From positions 691,412 to 755,411 of the forward strand of contig KL197712.1 in NCBI GenBank assembly GCA_000697665.1: 64,000 nt of DNA. Direction: 5' to 3'. This DNA is from Jaapia argillacea MUCL 33604 (Eukaryota; Basidiomycota; Agaricomycetes; Jaapiales; Jaapiaceae). The position numbers and the translations under genes were made by a program. Below the pieces are notes generated by a model, which had not been told where the DNA came from, did not search any database, and saw only the letters and a list, made by a program, of their open reading frames with translations. Below are positions 35,929 to 48,256 of this stretch, one piece after another; positions within the stretch are counted from its first letter, which is position 1; each line of letters opens with the position of its first letter.

Positions 35929-37049
35929 CGACCTTTTTTATCAAGATTTATTGAATGGACCCGCACGGTTGGTCCTGCGTTACGCTGCGTATGACTGGTC
36001 GATATCGCGCAGATGCATAAGACCAGTGACGAATACGCCGAAGACCGACGCTTTCTGAAGGAAGCTCCCCCCAAGAAGCCTCAGGGTTTTGTTGGTAAAG
36101 CGAACGGGACGCGAAGAGATGGGGAATTGCAACAGAGAATGACGACGAGGTGATATTTCTGATCAAGCATCCTGCACATCATCTGCGCCGTGATGCGGGA
36201 GTCGGGTGACTGTGCAAGGCGGGAATCATGTTTGACGCCGGTTCACACGATCGTGTCATAATGGCGAGAGTCATACAATTAGGAAGTAATGCGCCTCCTC
36301 GGCGCTAACAACTTGATGCACTGTGATGGAGAAATTGGTGACGATGGACAATGGGTTACCAGGTTGTTGCTTGTTTGAAATTTATGCGTGTAGGTGGAAC
36401 GACTTGTGCGTGCAAACGGTGCTACGGACAGTGGTGTGATGAATTCATGGATGTATCCGATACAACGTGTCTGTGCTACGGAGGTGGGTCGGCTCAGTCG
36501 AGGGTTGCTGGGAAGTATATCAGAGTGGAGTCGAGATGCGAATTGGGGTGCTCTGGTTGTGGACGAGAAGGAGGGTAGGAGGAGCACTGGAATCAGGGAA
36601 CAATACGAGTCCCACGGGTGACGAAGATACTTTTGATGACTTGTTGGGAAAGTGACGATCGGCTTTAGGGCCAAATCCGTGACTCAGGTGAGAGGCTGCG
36701 GGTGGAGGGTAATATTTACTAGTAGGTAGATAGGAAAAGGAAGTAGGACAGGTATACAGGACAGGTAGACACAGAACTTTGGACAGTAGACTATGGGGGT
36801 GCTAGCGCTGGTATGATGAGGAGGTGGTGTGTTGGCGAGATTTTGCTAGGACGGAGGCTGAGCAAGTCCCTGTGACTTGTGCTAGGCTGGAATTACATAA
36901 GATCGCGCAGAAATCTGGAATCTCAGATCAGGTTAGCACTTTCTCGTTTTGGAATCGATTGAGCGGACCCCTGGAACTCGAATCGACACTTGGATCTACG
37001 CTTCTTCGCTGGGACGCCCATCAAATAAATACAAGTCCCTTCTGCTGCC

Positions 37050-37124
37050 ATGGCCTCCCATTCCCCGACCCCCTTCGCCTCAACTACAACATCCCGTCCC
37101 TCAACACTTAACAATGGACACTGA
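37050..37124 (+). promoter_or_regulatory. Possible overlapping uORF before the Ecl1-type gene
   Basis: An ATG in the favourable context GCCATGG at 37050 opens a 24-codon frame (MASHSPTPFASTTTSRP) that ends at TGA 37122-37124. That is 8 bases past the main start at 37114, in another frame. If it lies in the mRNA leader it would compete with main-frame translation. The transcription start is not visible in the sequence, so inclusion in the mRNA is inference. Confidence 0.45.
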
Positions 37125-38180
37125 CTGGTGCTTGGCTTGCAACCGTCATACTGTATGTTTCTTCTCTCCAGTTTACCCGCTACTTGCTCACTATCAATCC
37201 AGGACGGCACCGCCCCATACTGCTCGCGAGAATGTTACTCGAGAGATCATCCAGAGGTCGCACACGCTCTTCCTCAGTCTCCAGCAGATTCGTTTGACGA
37301 AGATGATGATCTCGAGTTCTTCTCATTTTACCAAGACCCCCTTCCCGTCTCTCACGAAGAGTACCTCGAGGACGACGCCTGCGTAGGCTCTGAAACTTCC
37401 CGCATCCTCGCTTGGGCTCAAGACATCCCTCTGGGCGCACACCCAGACCTCGATTACTTGGTCGCTTCTACCTCAGCGCCCATCGCCACATCCTCATCGC
37501 TGCGCCCACCAGCACTGCTACTTCAGCAGCAACGACCCGCTCTTCCTTCCATCTACATGATCCCTCCTCAGCTTGAGCGACAAGAGCCCACCATCTCCCA
37601 CCCCATCATGACCCCCCAAGCTTCCCTCGCCCGACACAATTCCATCCACTCCCATCATTCTCATCACTCCCTCGGGGATTTTAGCACCACCGCTACATCC
37701 CTCGTTTCTTGCGAAGTTTTAACGCCCCCTTCTACATCTGCATCACCCGTCGAGGAGAAACCCATTTGCGTTTCCGGTGTCCCCCAAAAGAGTTCCGTCT
37801 TCGGCTTCATCGCCACCCAAGTTCGCTCTTGGGTAACCACCCCAAAATGCCAAGAGTCGGCGGCTACTGAGTTCCCCCTTCCCTCATCTCACCGACCCGC
37901 CGCGTTGACCGTCTTCACCACCACCCACCCCCAAGTCTACCACGCACCGTCACCCCTCCGTGTCCCCGATGACGACCTAAAAATCTCCGAGCATTGGTCG
38001 CAGACGAATCCCTACCCTACACCCTCATCCCACGCCTCTCCCCAGCCAGTTCGCTTGTCACCTGCCGTAGCACGAGGTGTCAAGCGTCCTCTGCCTTCCT
38101 CCCGAACGCAGCGGACGGCCGACAGGGACCACCCTGCGTTCCTCACGAGAGGGCGCAAGGCCGGTAGAGCGATGTCATGA
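37114..38180 (+). CDS. Ecl1-type small zinc-binding stress/lifespan protein
   Basis: Ecl1-family proteins extend chronological lifespan and respond to starvation in yeasts; basidiomycete members carry the motif at the extreme N-terminus of a longer disordered protein. Exons 37114-37152 and 37203-38180 (intron with GT..AG ends) give about 338 residues. The zinc motif is residues 6-24: Cys6-x2-Cys9 in WCLACNRHT and Cys20-x3-Cys24 in YCSREC, with the intron between the two halves. The rest is acidic (DSFDEDDDLEFFSFY), then rich in Pro, Ser and His, with a basic end (KRPLPSSRTQR). The family is inferred from the N-terminal Cys pattern; MYND or HIT-type fingers differ in spacing. The stop is TGA at 38178-38180. 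An overlapping uORF may regulate it. Confidence 0.8.
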
Positions 38181-41100
38181 CGCGGGTTGTGATCAATGCG
38201 CCATAGATTTATTTTATTTTGGATCCAACATAGACGGATATGGATATGACTTGGGCCCAGCTGCCCTCCCATCTCACGCGGGTGCCACGACTCCCCACTC
38301 ATAGACGGCTCGCATTCGACAAAGCCCGCCCGTATTTACTGGGCACGACCAGTTCGCATGCCAGCTCCCTCTCTCCTTCATAGTTTCCTGTATCATTATG
38401 CGACAGATGCATTCCCACCATTTTGGCATTCATCCGCTTCAAAAATTCGCACTCGATCCATATCGTCACATTACCTCTCTAGTTGTTTTGTTGTGTTCTT
38501 GTTCTCTCCTCATCACCAACAGCATATTTTTTGTCACTCATTGCATAGTTATCCACGAATCGCATACACATCCTGCTTCTGATTCATTTGCACCTCACAT
38601 CCCATATCACACCGTATCTCGTATCATCACCCAATTCATTCATTTTGGATTCCTTAACGCTCTTGGCTGTTCTTTATCCCCAACGATCTCCACGCTATCA
38701 CATCCTCGATCAACCAACCCCTCATCACGTCGAGCTCCACCTTCCGAACACAATTCATTTCAATCGGCACCGCAACTTTGCGGTGGCTCCACAACGCCTT
38801 CCTTCCCTTACCCCTTCCCCAACCTTGTTTAAAAATTTATTCGATCATATCCATCATCCCCCCTTTCCAATCCATCGTCATACCACTTGCACAATACGGA
38901 AAACAATCGCGCACTCGGACTCTCTCCCCCCTCTCGTAGTTACCAGCTGCTTCCATTCTACATATTGTTATGTAGTTTATTTGTATCCTATACCGACAGA
39001 AACTTCGTTCTTGTTCTTGCTTCACGCAATTGTCCTCGTGGAATGTTCAAAGTCGACGTTTCGACCTCGAAACGTGTGAATTTGAAGCAGGCACAGTTTG
39101 GCTAACTCAGCATCGCAGCGGAAACTGAAAGGGGAATTGAATTGGTAGTTGCAAGCAATACATGAGCGGCAGTATCGGGGACAACGAATGCGGAAGCCCA
39201 GACTGGCGTAGTCCTGGCACAACGATGATGGTATAAAACGTTACCCCCCGCCCTCCACTTACCGTCGGTACCGGGAGAAGGAGGGAGTAAGCGGAGGCCC
39301 AGAATTGTTGATCTCGGAGTAGTTGATACTCCAGCCTGGGCGAGATGCTGACGATAGTAACATTGCATAGGATAAGCCCGGGGGGGTTGGTGGGGGGCCC
39401 CAATGACCGAAACATTCGCCATCCCGAGCCCGAGTGAGCCCTAGAGAAAAACCACCGCCCAAAGTCAGACAGTAAGGTTATGTGGGCGGCTAGTTTAGGT
39501 GCAACCGGTCGGTGCCTTGCTCCACTGTTTTGGTTGACAGAGATGCGTATTTTCCCAGGTGGTGGAGGATTCGTTTCCCCGCATGGAAGCGAAGATTGTT
39601 GGGACGCAAACAAGTCGACACTCGGGTCCGGGGGTAGTAGCTATCAGTTTGGTGGTGCAGCTCGCGGGCAGGGACTCGGGATGGGTGTTGTGTTTACCCA
39701 TTTTAGCGTCGGGTTGGCTATTCTCGATCACCTCGCTGGGGGCATGCTGCCGACGGAATGCTGGAAGGACGAGGAGAACCAAGGGTTCAGCCCTAGCTGT
39801 GCATAGGTAAATTTTCGACTCTTGCGCGCACCACGTCCCGGTTGTGATCTGCAAATTGACCATTGGTGGATTGGAGCTGAGCAGGAGGAGGTACATTTGC
39901 GTACCTGCTTTCTTGCTCGTTCCATTTTGGATGGGATTTCCTGTTCGGTGCAGTAGATGTGAACGGATGGCGATTTGTTGAGTCGCCTATCTCTATCTTT
40001 GCCACAAGTTAGTTTCGCGGGTTCTCGAGTAACCCGCGGATAGGTACTGGGAAAGGTACCGTGGAGGAGCTAATCCCCCAAGAGCAGCGATTCGTGAGCT
40101 TGTAGAGATATCAGAGTGTTTTGGGATCCAGAAAGGGAATAGCTGATAACCTGACTGGTGGTCCTGGGGAGACGATGGACCAGAATTCGGTAGGATCATA
40201 ATCTGCTGGAAGCATTAGCGCCCCAGAGGAGTGGAACGAAGGTCAGCTGCCATCAGTCTCTGGTAAGAGTGTAAAGTTGTAACCCAGCTGGTCATCAGAC
40301 GCCCAACGAAGAGAAGATGAAAGCGCTGAGGTGGGCAAGGGGAGGGCCTGCATGACGAGGAAGATCTTCAGGTCCCCTTCCTTCTGCATGGCGTCTTCCA
40401 AATTCTAATTCTTGCAATGATCAGCTGCTTGATGTAGAAGGACCCCAACTGGCGAGATTATTCTCTCGTCGGAAGTTACAACGTTGTTGGGTCGTGCAAC
40501 CCACGGATTCAAGCTGCAGCTGACAGTCAACGACAGGTCCGGGGAAGCATATGTTTTTTTCTGATATGGGGACGTGAATGGAATACAAGGATGAGGAACG
40601 ATCTGACACGACGTCAATCTCGCACAATGCCTGCCGTGGTGCTTCTGGTGGGACCCTGCAGTGATTTCCGACAGCTGTCCCGACATCCTCGTCCGTTACA
40701 TCAGCTCAACCTCACACATTCCACAGGCCGCCGTCGACCCCGACCGTTTTGCTTTTTTCTCCACCACGACCATCCCAACGAGATCGCTCCTGAATTTCTA
40801 GGTTTTCACAGTTTATTGCAATCAGCATGGCTCCCTGAAAATGGATTGCTTGGTGCATCCACTAGTTGGCGGGATGATTCTCCTTGATTTCTTCCACGTC
40901 GCTCTCTCGGACCATGAACACCTTGCAGCAGTCTACCTCTCGTCATAGCCAAGGATAGATCACGATCGCAATTCTGGTTGCACGACGGCCGACGAAAGAT
41001 GAGTTCAAGTATGGATATGAGGTACGCAGCCCCAAACAATCAGGGTGTTCAAAATTACAATCCTTCCGTACTGTCAAGGTCGCTACGACAACACACCCTC

Positions 41101-42483
41101 GTCTGGAGAATGACGTCGTCCTGCGGAATATCTCCCAAGTATCCACCCTGAGAGATGCTTCCGATGCGCCTTCGTTCCGTTAAGAAGAATTGTCCTCGGA
41201 ATAGTGATAGGCCTATGCTCCCCATGCATACGCCATCGATCCCAGAGCTCCTCTGCCTGATTACGACCAACCCTGAGAATGCCGTGCGGTAGCTAACTCT
41301 CAGAAGGAGACCATAACCCTTCTCAATCATGGATGAATGGCGGTGAGTAGTCTCAATCCACGAGGTTGCGGATCTTGGCTGAATGTCAACCCAAGGTAGC
41401 GCAGTGAATCTCCGGTTAAAGTTTGGAGGGTCTCTCTATCCCTTTTCATCAAACTTCCCTGACTATCGATGCGAGCATGAAGCTTGCCGACTATCTACAC
41501 CGACTATCCAACTTCGGATGGCCGTGTTTAACCACATTCGCACTTCTGTTGTGAGTACTTGGACAGTTCGGGTGTCCTTCATGAGTATTCACCCAGCACG
41601 TCAACATTATTCCCACTCTTACTCGTGTCGATCTGTGGTGAATAAATGTGATGACTTCACACGATCATAGAGTGGATTGTTTGCATGACCTCCCTATTGA
41701 TTCCAGTCTCTCCGTTTGTCCCAGTTTACGATCGGCTTTTTGCTGATGCCCGAACCCCCAGACACCACACCCCAACACGTTCCATGTGGTCAAGTGCTGC
41801 GATTCAGAAGGCAAGACACGCTGCCGTGATGTTGCCTCGGTCACGCACCTTGGAGCATCATCGCAGATCATCGCCCGCTGTCCTAGTGACCTTCCGCCAT
41901 TTGGGTTGTGCGGCAGTCGGCACCGCCCAAGAACAACCCCTTTCACGGCAAGATAAACTTAGCACGGCTACCACCGCAGTTGAACCGACCCAGGTGACGG
42001 CGCGCGATGCTGAGCATGTTGCGCTGGGCGTTTCTCTACGAACTGTGCCACTGGGCCAATCAGCCGTGCTGTAGGCTCGTCACGTGCAATCAGGGTTGCA
42101 CAAGACGACACTCGATCTCCACAGACACAGGGCATCGCACATCAGATGATGATGAATGGGGTCGGAAGGGGTGCCGTCAGGTCAAATCATCGCGAAGGGA
42201 TCGGTGGTGCAGGCGATATGCGTCGGAGAGCTTAACTGACTGAGCCAAAAACGCCTTCGAAGTACTTACTTAGCGGTACAAACAATGTATTGAAGACGAG
42301 CAAATCACAATCATCGTGTCGTAACTGGCTTCACACTATAGTTTTACAACAAACCTTGCAGGACAGACCGGGTACACCACAGGAGTCGCACTGCCCACAG
42401 GTGCAAGTGAAGCTGGCGGGTGGAATCATGGTTGCTAGTCCTCTCGCAAGGACTACCGAGAGGAGTCACTGGTCGACTCCTGG
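38181..42483. other. 4.3-kb gap without a recognised gene
   Basis: The first 900 bp (to about 39.08 kb) are pyrimidine-rich, A+T-richer and look like a long 3' UTR of the Ecl1-type gene. From 39.1 to 42.3 kb both strands carry only short frames. The two best with an ATG are on the plus strand at 39480-39806 (108 codons, Gly-rich) and 41685-42074 (129 codons). Neither matches a family I know. No tRNA, terminal repeat or transposase signature was found. Confidence 0.5.
39480..39806 (+). other. Unrecognised 108-codon ORF
   Basis: Begins with ATG at 39480 and ends with TAG. It has a Gly/Ser-rich middle and one moderately hydrophobic stretch (GMGVVFTHFSVGLAILDHL). The opposite strand is also open for 133 codons, which weakens the case. 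No domain recognised; may be chance. Confidence 0.2.
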
Positions 42484-43257
42484 TCACTGAGGAGGCTGGA
42501 ACCTGTAATTGAACACGGGGATGTGAGTCGGACAATATGTGGCAGCAAAAGGAGTGCAAGTACCCAGGAGGAGGTCCACCAAACCCAGGCGGAGGTGGGA
42601 AGGGCATACCGGGAGGGAAGCCAGGAGGTCGGAAACCGGGGGGAGGGCCACCAGGCATGCCGGGTGGACCGAAGGGCATCGGTGGACGGGCGGCCGCTGG
42701 AGGTCCCACTGGTGAGGGAGACAAGCATCGATTAGTACGATGAAGTGATGAACTTGCGAGAATGTGCATACTAGGAGGCATCATAGGCATACCACGACCA
42801 GCAGGCATACCGCGGCCGGGACCAAAGGGTAACTACAAAGCTGGTCACTCCACGAGTTCAAGAACGATACACAAGTACACACCGCATTCTTCTTGTCATC
42901 GTCGACAACAGGGGGAGGACCCTCTACACTCAAGCTCACAACAGTTTCACCTCGCAAAATAACTAAACCCAAAGATCTCTTCATCTCCACCATGGGAGGC
43001 GTCTCTGTCTCGCCTGCATTCTTCTTGGGGCGAACACGCCTGAATTCTTCACAATCGGCAAGAACCAAGTTCATATGTCTATCGAATGCGAGCATTTGAC
43101 CTGTTAGAGCTCGGCCATCGTTGATCGTGACTTTCAGCCTCCAGTTTATGAGACTGAGCATTTTTCCGCCTTTTGATTTTGGGGGAGGCTACATTGTGAA
43201 TGGGAATGCCAACGTCAGTTTCAAAGGAAACAGGAAGAACATTGACTTCCTCACCAT
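42484..43257 (-). CDS. SMB1: Spliceosomal Sm protein B (SmB)
   Basis: Core Sm-ring protein of U1, U2, U4 and U5 snRNPs. The Sm1 fold is at 43080-43161 (MLSLINWRLKVTINDGRALTGQ) with AFDRHMNLVLADCEEF next, and Sm2 at about 42940-42990 (LGLVILRGETVVSLSVEGPP). A Pro/Gly/Met-rich tail follows with PPGMPGGPPPGFRPPGF-type repeats and RGMPAGRGM, ending PPPGFQPPQ at TGA 42484-42486. The Sm1 exon opens with PPPKSKGGK after an acceptor at about 43190. The only fitting upstream start is an ATG at 43257 that ends its exon exactly at the splice donor (ATG then gtgagg). A shorter start at 43161 would lose the conserved GGK, so I prefer 43257. Four introns; intact. Confidence 0.92.
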
Positions 43258-43643
43258 GTTGGGCGACTTGGGCGGAAAACGAGGAACAAATGAGGAGGAT
43301 GAGGAGAGGCTCACAACACGCGCAAACTCTATCAATAACTGCTGAACATCTCATCTTCATAATGACCACACCGTGATCGTCGATGCTCTTTCTTCAAAAA
43401 TGATCTATTTATCCAGACATACTTGCTGCTCATTAAACAAGGTCTGATATATGCTAGCCGGGCCTGAAAAATCACCAGCACAGGCTGCATCATGATATTC
43501 AACCTTCACGTGGCGAAACGCTAAAATGAACACAACGCTAATATAAACAACCTTTGCTAACCGCCCAACCAACGGACTCCCGCCTTTCCAACTCTCTCCA
43601 ATCCTATCGTCGTCAATTCTACTTGACTCTGTTCATTTCTACT
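43258..43643. other. Divergent promoter, SMB1 / serine dehydratase
   Basis: 386 bp between two divergent start codons. It contains a CACGTG core at 43507-43512 (in TTCACGTGGCG), 137 bp before the dehydratase ATG. No other feature seen. Confidence 0.45.
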
Positions 43644-46624
43644 ATGCTGCTCATTACCTCTCTCCGCTCTAGAATTCCCGTCACTCGTGGGCTTAGAACA
43701 ATCCCACCTGGCCTCAGCAACACCCCTAGACAAGGCCTTCGCTCCGGACCCGTTCGTCGATACTCTTTACACGCGTCTGTTGTCAAGCAAGAAAAAGATG
43801 ATGAGCCGGAAGATACCCCAATAGTCACGAACCCCCAGCACGCGGTAATATCGACCTTTGATCTCTTCAGCATCGGAGGTTGGTGACTTGGGTGGTTCGA
43901 GTGGTTCAATGGGATCATCTCACCTCGCTACCTAGTGGGACCAAGTAGCTCTCATACAGTCGGACCCATGAGAGCAGCTCGGATCTTTATTCTCGACTTG
44001 CAAGAGCTGGGTTTACTAGAAAAGGTTAGCCCACCGGCATCATCTCTTGTTTGCTTGAGATAACCCTTTGAGCTATCCCTCAGGTCAACATGGTTAAAAT
44101 TACATTGTGAGTGCCATGTGCAGATAAATGTCGTCGGATGACTGAAGTATCAATTACAGATACGGTTCATTGGCAGCTACAGGTTCGTCGCATCTTTCCT
44201 TTGGTTGGCCACGACTGACCTATATCCTTGCAGGCAAAGGGTGGGCCACACGTCAATTTATTTCGCCCAGGAGTGCTGAACCAATGTCTAGACATCATAC
44301 ACCCCAAGCCATTCTCCTCGGCTTGGAAGGTTTGTCCTCTTGCCTTGCCACACGGAAGACCCTCTGACTCACCCTCACCCTCAGGCTCGGATCCAGAAAC
44401 AATAGATACTGGTACAATTCCGTCACGTTATGACTCAATTCGAACAGAAAAGACTCTTATTCTCGGTGGAAAGCATCGTATAACTTATGACATGGATCGG
44501 GATATGCTTTGGAGATTTGATCAAGTCCTCAAGACACATCCAAACGGCATGAGATTTTCTGTCTTCGACCAGACAGGAGATTTGCTTGCCACCAATGAAT
44601 ACTTCAGGTGAGCGGTTTGTTTGATGGAATCTTGGCCGAGGCTACAGGATTGTCCCAGTGTTGGTGGTGGATTTGTGGTGAACGACAAGACCAAAGGCAA
44701 GGACCATCGCCTATATGGTCTTTACCACCCGCCTTACCCTATCCCGTGATTTTGACAGTGGACGAGAATCTTTTTTACAAAGGCGTGGACAAGAGTATTG
44801 TCCATGGTGCTCGACTCCATCAAAGTCACATGTCGGAACCGGGGGACGCTCAGCAACCTAAAGGTTCTCCACACCCACCTTACCCATTTACATCGGGTGA
44901 TAGCCTTCTGGCCTTGACAAAACGGCACAATGTACGTCATTCCGTCGGCGATGCAGAATTTCCGGGATTCAGCTTTTCTAGATGACGATCGCCCAAATTG
45001 TTTATGATAATGAGCAATATTTTGGGCTATCAGATGATGACATTCATGAGAAGGTCTATTCGTCCGTCCGTCTGCCCACGAAGAGCGTGGTGCTGATGTT
45101 GTCCGTTTCAGCTAATGCGCATCTGGGGCGTCATGGATGGTTGTATTCGTCAAGGCGTCACCACATCCGAGAAGACCCTCCCAGGGCGTTTGGGCCTCCG
45201 GCGTCGAGCTCCAATGCTATACCGGCGACTTATGAGGGGGTGCGTATAACCACATTTGCATCAATCATCAAAGCTGATGCTCCTACTGCCACAAAGGTTC
45301 TATCCCGGGCTGTCAACACCACATCTTTCTGCCATTGAAGGGGGGTCGCAACCAGCTGGCTCCATCGAGGCACCAAATGGTGATCAAGATGGGAACGGGA
45401 ATGAGAACGGGAAATCTGGCTCAGCGAAAGCTTTGACTCGCGCAACTCGAGTAGTAGGTGCGCTTGACCACGCTATGCTTCCAATGCCCCCTGTAAGTAG
45501 AATGCCGATCGTTGATCGTTCCTCCAGTGCTGAAGCCGGTCATTTTCGTTGCAGCGGAAGACGGTGATTCCTGCCATGGATTTCCTCTCGTGTTACGCCA
45601 TCGCCGTGAATGAAGTCAATGCCAGTGGAGGCCGTATCGTTACCTCTCCTACAAATGGCGCTGCGGGTGTCATACCGGCCGTTCTCAAGTATATCATCGA
45701 GGTGAGTCCCATCGTTGCCCCCCCCTGGTGGATCTGGATTCTCAACGCTCCTCCAAGTTCGTCAGCGATGATCCGGAAAAGTCGGTGAAGACTTTTCTTT
45801 TGACCGCCTCGGTGAGTCCATATCCAATCTGCCTCAATAGAGGGTGCTCACCTCTTGTTCTCCTCAATTGCCTAGGCCGTCGGTATGCTGTTTAAACGTG
45901 GAAGTACCATCTCCGCAGCGGAAGGGGGGTGTCAAGCCGAAGTTGGAGTTGCGTGTTCGATGGCTGCTGCTGGGTTCGCGGCGTGTATGGGTGGTATGTC
46001 TCGTTACAAAGTTTCATATTGCTGAGCTAATTGGCGGTACCCAGCTTCACCCGAAACTGTTCTTCAGGTAACGTCAAATCTTGTTCAGTTGTCTAAATGT
46101 CGAAAATAACATTTGTTTGCTGTGAAGGCCGCCGAGATTGGGATCGGTTTTGTGGCCCTTCCTTCACTTGATCATTCCTGTTGCTGATGCTCTCTGACAG
46201 AACATAACCTTGGATTGACATGTGACCCTATTGATGGGCTGGTTCAGGTGCCCTGCATAGTGAGACAGCCTTCATATCCTCACTCCCGTTGACTGACATC
46301 CATGAATTTGAAGGAACGGAACAGTCTTGGTGGTCAGGCTTCCTATTCCCGTTATCCACCTTGACACTCATATCTTGGATACCAGCTGTCAAGGCGATCA
46401 CTGCAGCGCAGATTTCGATGGCGAGCGATGGAGTGTACAGCGTCACACTAGATGAAGCTATCGAGGCGATGAGGTTGACCGCTGCTGATATGAGTGTCAA
46501 GTACAAGGAGACGAGTTTATCTGGTCTTGCTGTAGGGTCGTTGCCTTGCAATATCTGGTTCCTGGCTAATTCTTGTTCCTTGCAGACCACCGTTAAAATC
46601 CCGCTTACGGTCCCGGCTTGTTGA
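43644..46624 (+). CDS. Iron-sulphur L-serine dehydratase (SdaA type, single chain)
   Basis: Deaminates L-serine to pyruvate and ammonia with a [4Fe-4S] cluster, the bacterial type, unlike PLP-dependent eukaryotic serine dehydratases. The start is the ATG at 43644; the first 40 residues are basic and Arg/Ser-rich, suggesting mitochondrial import. The beta domain carries FDLFSIG joined across an intron to [16 protein letters not shown] (43930-43980), then [18 protein letters not shown] over several introns. The alpha domain carries [14 protein letters not shown] (45645), [20 protein letters not shown] (45920-45980) and [19 protein letters not shown] (46215-46327), which hold the cluster cysteines. 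The end is TGA at 46622-46624. Beta and alpha parts are fused as in Gram-negative SdaA. Many introns show it is long resident in the genome. Confidence 0.92.
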
Positions 46625-46836
46625 AGTATGAGCAGTCTCTCTGGTTCGTGTTAGTAATAGATGTCTCATAGACGGACTGCCAGGCTAGTGCCAGCAGACA
46701 TAGATTGTAATTAGCGTAGACTTTTGAGGATGCTCGATCACTCCTCCGCGTGGCTGTGTGATCAACGTGGAGGAGAAACACTTGAGTCTTTACTCATCCG
46801 ACAAGTTACAAGACGCGTCTCTCGTTGTGTTACACC

Positions 46837-47967
46837 ATGGTTCCCTCATGGCTCTCCACGCTGGCCTCCGTTGGCATGGCTATTGGTCCACCACTGGTCT
46901 ACGCTGATCAAGCCATTTCCATTATCCGGAAAAAGTGCGTCCTGGGACTTGCATCCATGCCCAAAAGAAATCATTGACACAGAACTAGCAATTAGGGATG
47001 CCACTGGTTTCTCCCGAGATGTTTGCGCCATTCTGTCAGTTAATCCTCTACCCTGCGGTCTGGCGTGATACCTTCTGAACTTGACCTTTTGGTGTAGTCT
47101 TATCGCGAATGTTACTCGATGCTTCTTCTGGCTTGGGAACCACTTCGAGTTTGCGTTGTTGCTGCAGTCAATCCTGATGATACTGGCCCAGGTAAGTCTT
47201 GTCCGTTCCAACATGTCCGTCGGGTCTTTGGATACTCAATATTCCCTACCAAGCTCGCACTGCTTTATATCTGTATCCTCTACCGGCCTAAATCCAGCCC
47301 TGAGAGCCTCGGAATCTCCATCCGTCCGCTTTCGTTCTGGCAATGGCCAAATTACTCGCAATATATCGAATTTCTCGCGGCGTACATGTAGGTGTGTTCA
47401 CGTGTCGAAACCTGATCTCACCGTTGAATCTGTACGCAGATTGTGTATGGCTATCTTGTTCCTGATATTTGGCCGGTCCGACTTCTTCATTGCGACGGTG
47501 GGATTCGTGTCCCTGGGGCTGGAGAGCACGCTTCCCATTCCTCAACTAGTCAGGTATGTCATTTAGGCTGTTCTTCAACTGCATTCAGCTCACCAGGTTG
47601 CGCAGCAACTACAAGCAGCGGTCGTTGTATGGCTTTCGAGCCTCCACTTTAGTGGGTTGGGTTGGGGGAGATTCCTTCAAGTTAGGGCTATTGTTTGGGC
47701 TATGTTTTCAGAGTGTTGAATTATCACCTTCAGGACGATCTACTTCTTCATGCAGGACTCTCCCTTGCAGTTCAAGGTTTGCGCAATTTTCCAGCTTTCG
47801 GTCGACTTTTGTGAGTTAAGGCCGTCGTAATTGTCTTCTCTCCTGACTCATAATATGGTATGATAGGCATCATTCTACAACGGATCTGGTACGGGACGTC
47901 TATTCCCGCTACATCTCTGCCTATAGACGATGATATCGAGCAGGCGCTTGCGCTGGACGAGGAGTAG
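46837..47967 (+). CDS. PQ-loop membrane protein (SLC66A2/Any1-like)
   Basis: PQ-loop protein of the PQLC1 group; yeast Any1 works at the Golgi/endosome on phospholipid flippase balance. The start is the ATG at 46837 (MVPSWLSTLASVGMAIGPP). Spliced exons give VYADQAISIIRKKDATGFSR, then LIANVTRCFFWLGNHFEFA (47100), SILMILAQLALLYICILYR, FLIFGRSDFFIATVGF, and the second PQ-loop repeat. That repeat is LPIPQLVRLRSNYKQRSLYG followed by FRASTLVGWVGGDSFK near 47550-47680. TIYFFMQDSPLQFKVCAIFQ and an acidic tail ALALDEE end at TAG 47965-47967. About seven membrane spans. All introns have GT..AG ends and the frame stays open, so the gene looks intact. Precise function is inferred from the family only. 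Confidence 0.88.
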
Positions 47968-48256
47968 TGGTGGAATGCAGGAATTTACAGAGAACACTTC
48001 GTTTGGGTTGACTCGACTACGCTTACGCTTTCTGCACAATGGAGACGAAGTACATGATTTTGAGAGACGTTCCTCGTACCTATGTTCGAGTGCAAATCGA
48101 ATAAGTAATTTGTGATGGTTCGCGGTGGCGAAGCCAAATATACGTAAACTACTCACCCAAGACCCAAGTTAGAGGATTTATCCGTTGTTGCTCTCCATAC
48201 CTGGCTGCCTTGACGGCGTCGTCTTTCATCCTCCTAATCCCTTCTTCGTCACGACC

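Larger units (their letters stand above)
31594..37113. other. 5.5-kb gap without a recognised gene
   Basis: Far longer than the other gaps except the one at 38-42 kb. It holds several stretches with protein-like composition and possible splice signals but no recognised domain (listed separately at 32296-32787, 33061-33890 and 35269-35928). Between 34.1 and 34.7 kb it is purine-rich and without open frames of note. I found no clear terminal repeats, no tRNA and no reverse-transcriptase or transposase signature. Confidence 0.5.

Noticed and set aside
39107-39613. 168-codon minus-strand frame downstream of the Ecl1-type gene
   Set aside because: Composition looks random, no domain is recognised, and other frames are open over the same bases.
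41685-42074. 129-codon plus-strand ORF with an ATG
   Set aside because: Rich in Arg, His, Thr and Ser with no domain or splice context; overlapped by an open frame on the other strand. Not strong enough to list as a gene.
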